Positions 1 through 11,400 of a stretch of DNA of 53,011 nucleotides are shown here, piece after piece; positions within the stretch are counted from its first letter, which is position 1; each line of letters opens with the position of its first letter. The notes under the pieces were generated by a model that saw only the letters and a program-made list of their open reading frames with translations, was not told the DNA's origin and made no database searches. This DNA comes from Lingula anatina (taxonomy: Eukaryota; Brachiopoda; Lingulata; Lingulida; Lingulidae). A program made the translations under genes and the position numbers. The stretch spans positions 370,602 through 423,612 of the forward strand of contig NW_019775395.1 in the NCBI RefSeq assembly GCF_001039355.2. The letters run 5' to 3'.

Positions 1-1389
1 GGGAGACCGGGGCACGTTCGGCCCCGGGGCACGTTCGGCTTTCACTCGTATTTTCCACAATTAACACTTTTGGTCCAGCAGCGACCCCTTTACGTGTCAC
101 TTGATCTATTTAGCGGGTCCTACAAAAATAAGGCTTCTGTGGTGCACTCCGTTCTGAAGATATGATTGAAAAACTTATTTTTCACGGGTTAAATTTTTTA
201 CGGGTTTGTTTAATTTGGGCCTACTTTAGCATTAATTAGTTGACTTACTGTCACCAATGCATTATAATATAAGAGCATATAGAAAGCCAATTTAAATGAG
301 GTATGGCACCACACTGTCGTCTTCTTCATTATGTTGCTATGGTAACATACATTCGGAATGCAGGCTTGGGGCAAGTTCGGCCCCTCAAGGTGGGGCACAT
401 TTGGCCCCTGGGTTGTGTACGTTCGGCCTGGGGCCGAACGTGCCCCGTGGCTTTGGCGAAAGACTTGACCTAAAAATTATTATTTTTAAGCCCAAAAAGT
501 TTGTTTTATGCTAACATTTCAGCGCCATTAATGGGGTTAAAACTTAAGCTTGTATCTTCACATTTTAATTGTCGCGTTTTTTCAACCACGCATGAAGCCT
601 TTAATTCAAATATTTAATACATGTACATATCATTAACTTATATTTTCCAGAGAAACACTATGGCATCTGGCCGGTAATATTAACATTGTTTAAAGATCAC
701 TGGAGTTGTTATCTAGTTTTTTTTTTTAATATTTCCTTAACGTGACATTATTTCAAACAAATTGTGTATGTTAATATGTTCTTTGTGATTAAAGTTGATG
801 TTTTGCGTTTGAATGCTTTGTTGGGTTTCAAATATTAGAAAGTTTTCCCGTTGGATTAAATGTGGGGTTTCAAAACTGACGTAGGTCGGTTCCTTCATGT
901 TCTGTAATTGATATACATGAGAAGTATAAAGACCTATGCATTAAAAAATAGAAGTTCAATATATGTAGTTCCAGGACAAACATGTACCAAACAAACAATT
1001 TCAATTAGGCCTACATATCTTTCTAAAACCTAACTATATTACTTATTTCAAGTATATCGTCACTGTTTAGCACCAAAACACCTATTTTTAAGGTATTCAT
1101 GTGAAATGGAAATAAAAGAAATCGGTAGGAAAGTATTTGAATTTGCAGGCCGAACGTGCTCCATCGAGAGGCCGAACGTGCCCCAGGCCGGGGCACGTTC
1201 GGCCACGTGTTGGAAATTTATTTCATGTTAAATTTCTTAAAAACGCAAGGTCTTCTTTACATTTGACCAATGTATAAAAAAAGGAAATTTAGCAGTCTAT
1301 CTACTCAAAACACATCATTGGGATTCGTCGTCAAACAGCTGAACTACAACCGATCAAAGGAAAAGGGGCCGAACGTGCCCCGGTCTCCC
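1..1389. mobile_element. Non-autonomous TIR DNA transposon, about 1.39 kb
   Basis: Bases 1-25 are the exact reverse complement of 1365-1389 (core GGGGCACGTTCGGCC plus GGTCTCCC), so the stretch is bounded by a perfect 25-bp terminal inverted repeat. The core is repeated inside in both orientations: at 26-40, in a cluster at 364-447 and again at about 1150-1204. No open reading frame of useful length lies between the ends, so it carries no transposase. The left target-site duplication cannot be seen because the window starts at the first TIR base. The superfamily is not determined. Confidence 0.75.
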
Positions 1390-2251
1390 CTACATGTAGG
1401 CCTAGTTGGGTCCTTGCAACACATAGGTTACAACACATACAACGTCACGTAGGCCTATAGAAACAGCATTTAAACTACCTATTCAGTATAAATACTCTAA
1501 AATATCAATTTAGTAAAATAAAAATGTTTAAAATGTATTTCATGGCGTTTACATGGGATACTACATTGTAGGCCTATAAGGTGCAAACTTTTCCTGACCC
1601 TTGGGCCAGCTTGCCCCCCCCCCCCTCCCCATTCAATGATTGCATATGTAGTTGAGCTCATGCAGCTTGCTTTAACACCAGGTTTGTTGCTCTAACTCAT
1701 TCCCAGTTGGCTCTACAAAGCCAAAAGTGTCTAATTTGTGCCCCCACCCACGATATCTGAGGTTGCTGTGAAGTTATGCGTTCCATCTAGGCCTACCCAG
1801 GGCGCGTTACCATACGTTGTTGAGTAAATTGATTAATTGGTTGATCATTTTACTTATCAATACAGAACTTATTAAGCTTAATAGTGAGCTGCCTTGGCGA
1901 AAGTCCACACTTTCTGAATAGTTTTGTAACACCCTACTAGTAGGCGGATCGGCCTATCTTGATATGTGTGTGAAACTATTTTTTCTTCCTCCTTTTCATA
2001 GAGAGTAAATTAATAAAAGAGCCATTTGCAAATCGCACCAGATATAATTGGAATATTTGTGAGTATATGAACATAGTCTTGCGCTGTATCATCGATATAT
2101 CTGTTCACGAAGGAAATACACATATTGTTTTCTTAACGTTATACATAAATTAAGCTCACACGTTCTTTTATTTGGCAGGTGTTAGCGAATCTTCTTACTC
2201 AATCTTAGATTTAAAATTTGCACTTAGCCGTTCATGTTGTTTTGCTTTCAG
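1390..2251. other. Non-coding stretch upstream of GPS2 copy A
   Basis: No gene is recognised here. It contains a C-rich run at about 1614-1626. From 1891 it is homologous to 5071 onward, the flank of the second GPS2 copy. It ends in a pyrimidine-rich 3' splice site (TTTGCTTTCAG, to 2251), so at least one non-coding first exon of GPS2 must lie further upstream, probably outside the window. Confidence 0.5.
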
Positions 2252-2289
2252 GACCGGAATTTGTATCCACATTTGATCAGAGTTCCAGA

Positions 2290-4493
2290 ATGCCTGCGCT
2301 GATAGAGAGGCCCAAGATGACCAGGGCCATGTACCAAGCCTTGAAGAAACACATCATGAAGCAGAGGGAGAAAAAGAAACAAGGTAAAATTTATATGTTG
2401 GCTGGTGTCACGGTCTTACTTAGCTCGAAAAGTCATCATGGCTTCTTGCGTTAGCTCTCGTATTTTATACGATGAGTGCTATATGTACAAACGTATGAAA
2501 CATAAAGTTGTGCATATCTGTAAAATGATGTCCAGCTAGCTATTCAGATGTCTTTAGGGTGCTCTCCATTCTTTTGCTTGTCTCTCAACTAAAGTCTCTC
2601 TGAAAAATAATCTACCCTTGCCTTCATGCACTGTTTATGTCAAAATCGATTGCTTGAAAGGGGGAGTCTCGATAGTCCGAAGGTTCATTGGTCCGAAGGT
2701 CCATTGGTCCGAAAAGTGGTAACGTTTTCATCGATTTTTTAATCAAGGGTTCATTGGTCCAAAGGTTCTATAGTGAACATTCGGACCAATGAACCTTCGG
2801 ACTATTGAACCTTCGGACTATCGCTACGGCCCCGCTTGAAAACTGAGGATACGTTTATAAGTCAGCCCTCTATGGAAATTTCAGAACAAGAACAAGAGAC
2901 TGAGCAGGAACGACTTAGAAAAGAGAGAGAATCTAGAAAGAAGAAAGAGGAGGAAGACAGCTTGACCCTGGAGCAGACAAAAGAACAAGTATAGTATATC
3001 TAGTTTTGAGACATATTCACAATTGAAGAACAGCACAGCCATCAAACATCTGCACCTCATCACAAAAGCGGGTGTTTTTTAATAATATAGTGGTTCCAAG
3101 GTTCACTGGTCCAAAACTTGAAACATTTTTATCAGTTTTTTTTTTATATACATATATAAAAGAGTTAATTCGTTGGTCCAAAGTTTGGATTATTGAACCT
3201 TCCGACTATTGTCACCCTACTGAAGTGGGTCACTTTAAACAAGTTTCCAGAATACAGCCCTCTGAATTGATAATACAAGGCAGTGGGTGTCCAAAAGGGA
3301 GCTCATATAATGTATTTTATGAAATTTATGGAAGTGCAGACCTCTAAGATCTTGATTTACTTATGAAAATATTCAATAATATTGAAATATAAACTAACTG
3401 TAAACAAAACCATTAGGCTGAGACTGTTGTATACCTCAAACAGAGTTAGTAGAATTGTAAAATCTTCAAATCGTGCTGTTTGCATGACCCAATCTGTACT
3501 ACTCCCAGTGCTGTTGTTTGAAACTTGTGGCTGCTGGTAAAATTTTTTAAGTTTTATTTGAAAATAATTGTTGTTTTCTTAACACACATTGATAAGATGA
3601 AAACTCTGTGGGTCATTGGTACTTTGTTATACTTGAATAAAAAGTTTGGTTTTCTCTCTTGATGTAACCCTAATTAGCATTTGAACACAAGATAATAGTT
3701 GGTTGCTACACTACTTTTATTCAGATCTCTCAGATGGAGAGTCAACTTGAGGCTCTGAAGCAGGAAAAACACGGGTTGTTCTCTCTTCTGAAGAAGGCAA
3801 TCCACGAAGATGAGACACGGCGGAGACAGCAGATGAAAGAGCAAAGGTGATGGTCATAGACCTGATGTTGAAGTACTTTGTTTATATTATATCACATTGT
3901 TAACTTTAATATTTTATGAATTACCAGTCCTTTGATATGGCCTTATTGGTCTACAACTCATGCTACCTATTCTAATATGCATGATAATGGTAGTTACTCT
4001 TAAATGGGCTGGGATAGCTGTCAGGCATAATTTACAGTGTTTCTTTGACGTTCTGTAAAACCATACTTTTTATTGTGTATTTTGTTAAAGCCAGTTGGCT
4101 GCTAAATAATATGTTAAGGCATATTAGTTTTTAATTGTCTTTAGTCAGTTTTGAGAATTTTCCAGATGCTGGAAAATTGTATTTAGTACAAGAAAGAAAA
4201 GAAGTTCTGAGAATTTTGCAGATGCTGGTAAATTGTACTTGCAAAAATAAAAACAATAATAATAATAAATAAATGAATAAATAATAACTTTATTTGCCTT
4301 AATCAAATTTTTCCAGTCAAATGATTTTTGTTCTTAATTCTTTGAATGCAGCGAGTCTATGATCCCCCTGGGTTCCTACCATCATTCGGCAATTCCTGTG
4401 TCAGGTCATCCTTCTATTTTTACCTTTCCCGGCGGCCCCATGTCTGCAGGAAGACCCACCATGTATAAGCCTCAGCAGCCTACCATGATATCA
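2290..4493 (+). CDS. GPS2: GPS2 coding exons 1-4, copy A (probable alternative haplotype)
   Basis: Four exons match exons 1-4 of the full gene model downstream: 2290-2383 (its exon starts at 2252, with 5' UTR), 2885-2988, 3725-3846 and 4352-4493. Splice sites and phases are identical to copy B. The encoded residues differ at one place only, Gly (GGG) instead of Glu (GAG) in exon 3 near residue 84; other coding differences are silent. Introns align throughout with scattered base changes and small indels. Intron 1 carries a 174-bp MITE that copy B lacks. Homology runs right up to the single N at 4965. Read literally, splicing exon 4 into the copy B exon at 5432 would hit a stop within a few codons, so a transcript using both copies makes no sense. 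Either this is the other allele left in the assembly, or it is a very recent partial gene duplication. Confidence 0.8.
2660..2833. mobile_element. 174-bp MITE in GPS2 intron 1, copy A
   Basis: An insertion present in copy A and missing at the matching place in copy B (around 5830-5838). It is flanked by the 8-bp direct repeat GCTTGAAA (2652-2659 and 2834-2841). Its ends are inverted repeats beginning GGGG and sharing CGATAGTCCGAAGGTTCA. The body is made of short repeats of GTCCGAAGGTTCATTG in both orientations. An 8-bp target duplication fits hAT-type transposition. Confidence 0.8.
3090..3225. repeat. Diverged relative of the GTCCGAAGG MITE in intron 2, copy A
   Basis: Degenerate versions of the same repeat words (AAGGTTCACTGGTCC, TTGGTCCAAAG, TTGAACCTTCCGACTATTG) in inverted arrangement. 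The same remnant occurs in copy B at about 6088-6222, so this insertion is older than the divergence of the two copies. Confidence 0.5.
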
Positions 4494-4964
4494 GTAAGTA
4501 TGGAACTGTTGCTTTTGATGTCAGTATCACTTGTTGATTCTTCAGGTTTTCTTTTAGCAGAGACCTTTATTACTCATTCTTTTATGGTATTGTGTATTTG
4601 ATAAAAAAAGATAAAAGTAAAAAAAAAAAAAATTAATATAACAATTCCAGCACAATTCCACTTGTCACTCCTAATGCAGTGACCTGAAATATGTGCCAAC
4701 TAGGTAATTTCCTGGAGTTTCTGTGATAATTTAAGTTCTGCTGTATGCAATGTGAAGTTAAAACCACACATCACATAGTAGAATATCTAACCCAGTTATA
4801 CCTGTCACTGTGTATTACCATTTTGTTGCGATTTTCTAGTCTAGACTTAGCAGAACTGATTGAAAAATCTATGATGCCAATTTGAAAATTTTCTTTGATA
4901 CACCTGAAAGTAATGGATTTTAGTTTGTGTGTGCACTTGTGTATGGGCTTGCACGTGCAGAGTG

Positions 4965-4965
4965 N
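4965..4965. other. Single-N assembly join
   Basis: One ambiguous base exactly where GPS2 copy A stops and a truncated MITE leading into copy B begins. Some scaffolding programs place a lone N where two contigs are predicted to overlap but do not align. That fits the duplicated sequence on both sides. Confidence 0.6.
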
Positions 4966-5070
4966 CCTTCGGACCAATGAACCTTGATTAAAAAATCGAT
5001 GAAAATGTTACCACTTTTCGGACCAATGAACCTTCGGACCAATGAACCTTCGGACTATCGAGACGCCCCC
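4966..5070. mobile_element. Truncated MITE, same family as 2660-2833, reverse orientation
   Basis: This is the reverse complement of the first ~105 bases of the 2660-2833 element (ending in the GATAGTCC...CCCCC terminus). It is cut off by the N at 4965 and followed at once by sequence matching copy A from 1891. Copy A has no element at that position, so this is a second insertion difference between the two copies. Confidence 0.75.
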
Positions 5071-5469
5071 GTCTTGGCGAAGGTCCACACTTTCTGAATA
5101 GTTTTCTAACAGTATAAAAAGCCCTACTAGGCGGATCGGCCTATCTTGATATGTGTGAAACTATCTTTTCTACCTCCTTTTCATAGAGAGTAAATTAATA
5201 AAAGAGCCATTTGCAAATCGCACCAGATATAATTGGAATATTTGTGAGTATATGAACATAGTCTTGCGCTGTATCATCGATATATCTGTTCACAAAGGAA
5301 ATAATTATATTGTTTTCTTAACGTTATACCAAAATTAAGCTCACACGTTCCTTAACTTGGCAGGTGTTGGGGGATGTTCTTAGATTTAAAATTTGCACGT
5401 ACAGTAGCCGTTCGTGTTGTTTTGCTTTCAGGACCGGAATTTGTATCCACATTTGATCAGAGTTCCAGA

Positions 5470-8400
5470 ATGCCTGCTCTGATAGAGAGGCCCAAGATGA
5501 CCAGGGCCATGTACCAAGCCTTGAAGAAACACATCATGAAGCAGAGGGAGAAAAAGAAACAAGGTAAAATTTATATGTTGGCTGGTGTCACGGTCTTACT
5601 TAGCTCGAAAAGTCATCATGGCTTCTTGCGTTAGCTCTCGTATTTTATACGATGAGTGCTATATGTACAAACGTATGAAACATAAAGTTGTGCATATCTG
5701 TAAAATGATGTCCAGCTAGCTATTCAGATGTCTTTAGGGTGCTCTCCATTCTTTTGCTTGTCTCTCAACTAAAGTCTCTCTGAAAAATAATCTACCCTTG
5801 CCTTCATGCACTGTTCATGTCAAGATCAATTGCTTGAAAACTGAGGATACGTTTATAAATCAGCCCACTATGGAATTTCAGAACAAGAACAAGAGACTGA
5901 GCAGGAACGACTTAGAAAAGAAAGAGAATCTAGAAAGAAGAAAGAGGAGGAAGACAGCTTGACCCTGGAGCAGACAAAAGAACAAGTATAGTATATCTAG
6001 TTTTGAGACATATTCACAATTGAAGAACAGCACAGGCATCAAACATTTGCACCTCATCACAAAAGGGGCTGTTTTTTTAATAGTATAGTGGTTCCAAGGT
6101 TCACTGGTCCAAAACTTGAAACATTTTTATCAGTTTTTTTTTATATACATATATAAAAGAGTTAATTCGTTGGTCCAAAGTTTGGATTATTGAACCTTCC
6201 GACTATTGTCACCCTACTGAAGTGGGTCACTTTAAACAAGTTTCCAGAATACAGCCCTCTGAATTGATAATACAAGGCAGTGGGTGTCCAAAAGGGAGCT
6301 CATGTAATGTATTTTTATGAAATTTATGGAAGTGCAGACCTCTGATATCTTGATTTACTTATGAAAATATTCAATAATATTGAAATATAAACTAACTGTA
6401 AACAAAACCATTAGGCTGAGACTGTTGTATACCTCAAACAGAGTTAGTAGAATTGTAAAATCTTCAAATCGTGCTGTTTGCATGACCCAATCTGTACTAC
6501 TCCCAGTGCTGTTGTTTGAAACTTGTGGCTGCTGGTAAAATTTTTTAAGTTTTATTTGAAAATAATTGTTGTTTTCTTAACACACATTGATAAGATGAAA
6601 ACTCTGTGGGTCATTGGTACTTTGTTATACTTGAATAAAAAGTTTGGTTTTCTCTCTTGATGTAACCCTAATTAGCATTTGAACACAAGATAATAGTTGG
6701 TTGCTACACTACTTTTATTCAGATCTCTCAGATGGAGAGTCAACTTGAGGCTCTGAAGCAGGAAAAACACGAGTTGTTCTCTCTTCTGAAGAAGGCAATC
6801 CACGAAGATGAGACACGGCGGAGACAGCAGATGAAAGAGCAAAGGTGATGGTCATAGACCTGATGTTGAAGTACTTTGTTTATATTATATCACATTGTTA
6901 ACTTTAATATTTTATGAATTACCAGTCCTTCAATATAGCCTTATTATCAACTTTGGTAAACAACTCATGCTACCTATTCTAATATGCATGATTACCTTAT
7001 GCTAGTTATAAATGCTTAAATGGGCTAGGATGTCTGTCAGGCATAATTTAAAGTGTTTTCTTTGACATCCCATAAAACCATACTTTTTACTGTGTATTTT
7101 GTTAAAACCAATTGGCCACTAAATAATATGTGTAGGCATATTAGTTTTTAATTGTCTTTAGTCAGTTTTGAGAATTTTCCAGATGCTGGAAAATTGTATT
7201 TAGTACAAGAAAGAAAAGAAGTTCTGAGAATTTTGCAGATGCTGGTAAATTGTACTTGCAAAAATAAAAACAATAATAATAATAAATAAATGAATAAATA
7301 ATAACTTTATTTGCCTTAATCAAATTTTTCCAGTCAAATGATTTTTGTTCTTAATTCTTTGAATGCAGCGAGTCTATGATCCCCCTGGGTTCCTACCATC
7401 ATTCGGCAATTCCTGTGTCAGGCCATCCTTCTATTTTCACCTTTCCCGGCGGCCCCATGTCTGCAGGAAGACCCACCATGTATAAGCCTCAGCAGCCTAC
7501 CATGATATCAGTAAGTATGGAACTGTCGCTTTTGATGTCAGTATCACTTGTTGATTCTTAAGGTTTTGTTTTAGCAGAGACCTTTATTACTCATTCTTTT
7601 ATGGTATTGTGTATTTGATAAAAAAAGATAAAAGTTAAAAAAAAAATAATATGGCAATTCCAGCACAATTCCACTTGTCACTCCTAATGCAGTGACCTGA
7701 AATATGTGCCAACTAGGTAATTTCCTGGAGTTTCTGTGGCAATTGAAGTTCTGCTGTATGCAATGTGAAGTTAAAACCACACATCACATAGTAGAATATC
7801 TTACCCAGTTAAACCTGTCACTGTGTATCACCATTTAGTTGCGATTTCCTAGTCTAGACTTACTAGAACTGATTGAAAAATCTATGATGCCAATTTGAAA
7901 ATTTTCTTTCATACACCTAAAAGTAATGGATTTTAGTTTGTGTGTGCACTTGAGCATGGGCTTTCACATGCAGAGAGACACATACTGACAGCATTTCTTA
8001 GTGAAGTATTCTCAAAAGAGATTTACATTGTCACACTTAAACATGACACAATACCTAAAAGCAGACCCACGCTATATAAACATGTACACATGCAAACATA
8101 CACACACTACCCTGGGGTGGCGCTAGCAGTTATTTTAGTTTAGCCAATTTACTACTTTTTCATCACTTTTTAGTCCAAATGGTTTACATTTGACTAAAAT
8201 CAGTCAAATCAAGCCTATTTTGTTTAGCCAATTTCAGTCAGTTTTAGCATTTGGCTAAATTGGCGAGTGTTAATGCTACCCCAGCTACCACATTGTTTTA
8301 CTGATCATACACTGTCAGTTGTGTATGATCTATAATTCAATATTCAGCTCCGTCAGGGTGAGCTGATATCAGCAGGGAGACCCAGTACCATGTATAAACC

Positions 8401-11400
8401 CCATCAGCCCACCATGATGACAGTAAGTAACTGGCTTGCCTTGAAGTTCAGTCTCACCCAGCACAATTCATGTCACACCTAGCACAATCAAGTGGAGCAT
8501 TTGTTTTTCATATGTATCGTGATATTGTCAATACGGTGCTGAATGTTAGAGGCACAGAAGTATTCCCATGGATAGTGTTTGTGCTATGTTTTTGGTATAG
8601 ATATTCGCAGATAATTGTTTAATCTGATCAGAACAGTTCCTAAACCCTCTTGGATTATGAAGGCAGTGCTGTGTCATAATGTTGTGTCGTAATTACTGTG
8701 TTGCTATGACAATAAAGGATATAGCACTTCACTGTCTATCTGGCAGTACATGAGTGAACTAATCTGCTTGGAGAACTTTATGCTGTAAGGCCAATCTGAA
8801 AGAAGAAAGGTCATTTTAGAATGTGTTGATCATTGTGTTGTAAATCACAACTGTTGCAATATAGTTTGAAACCCCCAGGCAACGATGTTGTAGGTACAAA
8901 GTGTCTTGGGTAATGTGGTACTAAATACCTTTCAAGATCAGCTGTTGTTTTGGTGATGGTAAAAGCTGTGCGTGTTATGTTTTCATAAAAATGTAGTATT
9001 CAGTAAATTGTCATTTTATGTGTGTTTTGAATGTGTTTAGTTAGCAAAGATGGACAATTATTTGTTGAAATTGTAACTGATTCAGAATATTTTACAATTT
9101 CCTGTCAGTTTAGGCAACCATCTAAAGGCCAGAAAAGCTTTCAGCGATTTTTTGTAAAATGTAAAGAAAAAAAAAATATAGGAAACTAAGTAAATAATAA
9201 TATTCAGCTCACTTGTCACACTAAGTGAGACTTTTATTTCCACAACCTCAGTTGCAGGCAGTGTTCGGTACTGAACTTATTTCACATTTGAACACTTTGA
9301 CATCGGACAACTATAACAGGGCCAATTAGTTCCTAGGGCTGTAATAAAATCCCATATTAAGGAATTCCATTTAAGACATCATGCACACAATGACTATTTG
9401 TGAACTTTTAACAGAGTTATTCATTTTTTCCCTCCAGAGTATAAAGAGGCCCATAATTTAACAATGTCGTAACAGTTTCTCCTTCCAGAGTACGAAGAGG
9501 CCCAGAATATAACAACATTATACAATTTCTCCCTCCAGAGTATGAAGAGGCCCAGGATAGAATAAGTTTTAATACTTTCTCCCTCCAGAGTATGAAAAGG
9601 CCTAGAATATAATAATGTCATAACATTTTCTCCCTCCAGAGTTTGAAGAGGCCCAGACTATTACACTGTTATATGTTTTCTCCCTACAGAGTATGAAGAG
9701 GCCCAGGAGTCCATCCCCTCCCCCAGTCTCCATGTATACCAGCAGTCCCTATGTGACCGCCGACCCCAGGAAGTATGCCATGGCCAATTATGCTGCTCCT
9801 AAACCACAACACCCACAGTTTACTGAGCAGAGTGAGTATTTGCCTGAAAGTTTTTTTTTTTAATTATTATTTTCCTGTTGTTAGTTGAAAGAAATGCTGT
9901 TCCCAAATCGGGACTCTCTCAGGCAACAGATCAGAGTGAGCACTGGGCTTCTGGGGCATACGTTGAAAAATCAGATGGTGAAAGGCGAAATACTTCTGTA
10001 TATTATTTTCTCCTCAATATACTTTACTATATATTCTGGTGTGTATATTTTCTGCAGGATAGCATATTCAGGCCTCTTCTACCCACAATGTTTTTAAAGG
10101 CTAAATTTTTAGGATCACAAATTTCTGTCTCAAAAAAAAAAAAAAAAATTTTTTTTCTGTATTACAAATTAATTTATAATGTAGTCTATAGAAGATCAAT
10201 ATGCTTCAGAATTTTTTTTCCCACCAACAGAGCCTGCAGGTTATCCACCTCAAGGTCACATGGCCTACAGCAGCCAATCAGGGCACAGTTTCCCTGCCCC
10301 TCCTTCAACAACCCAAGGTGCATCCAACTACACAAGCAGCCAACCACAGGTGACAAATAAGTTCCAGGCCAACCAATCACCAGCAGGCAAATATCCTGGC
10401 AGCCAATCAGCTTTCAGTACATATCCCAGTCATTATGCGCATCAGCAGCAGAAGATTGGAGAATATCCAGCTCAGCATGCCAGTTATCCTATTCCTAGAA
10501 TTGGAGGTAGGGTACAAATACAGATACAACTCAGTACAAATAATTGTATGTGTTCTGTGTTCTGACTGGAAAGCAATATACCCTCTGCTAAATCAGATAC
10601 TTTTATGACGAGAAAAAAAAAACATGTTTGAAATACACAAAGGTTCCACCAAAGAAAGATCCCATTCCACAAAATGTTTTTGAGATAAACAAGAAGTTAT
10701 AAGATGACATAATATTATGTGGCATACACTTTTTTCTGCCAATGATTTGCTCCTAAAGACCCAGTCTTTTAACTGAGTTTCATTCAAACATATAGCATTT
10801 AATTTTTGCAGTGATCTTATCATTTTATGCACATCTTTAATCTACTGGATTGCAATCTTAACAAATTATTATTACTATTATTATTATTAAACTTTGTTCT
10901 GGTTGTCCATCAGCAGCTCACTTGGGGTCTCCTCGAGGTCAATTACAGCCCACTGTGGAGGGCAGTAAATCTCCTAAGGATCAGTACAAGATGATGGTCA
11001 GTATCACTCAGGGCTTGTCCTGGATAAAATCTGGTTCTTAACCAAAAAAAAAAAAAACTCTGTTCTCATAGCTTATCCAATTCAGAAATTTGAACTACAT
11101 TTGTGATGGAATTGATTTTAAACAATGAAATAAATTTGAATATGTTTACCATGTGGCTAAAATTGCTGTTTGAGTGTCAACCCAGATGTTCATGTCTTCT
11201 AGAAAGTTATTTCTATTCAGAGTCATACAGTGAGAGATTTTGTTTATTTATATTATTAATTATTATTATATTAAAACATTATTTTCCCCCTCTAGTCCTC
11301 CATGAGGGGTACTGGTGTCATCCAGCAGCAGATGCAGCTCCCCCCTCAGCAACCCCCACCCAGGGTGAGTACTCCTAATACGGATGGGACTGAATATATT

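Noticed and set aside
9421-9621. Minus-strand 66-codon frame with repeating protein motif
   Set aside because: Its periodicity is simply the tandem acceptor repeat read backwards.
9878-10360. 160-codon plus-strand frame
   Set aside because: It covers intron 6 of GPS2 and part of exon 7 in the wrong frame; the homologous frame of exon 7 is the 10231-10506 one.
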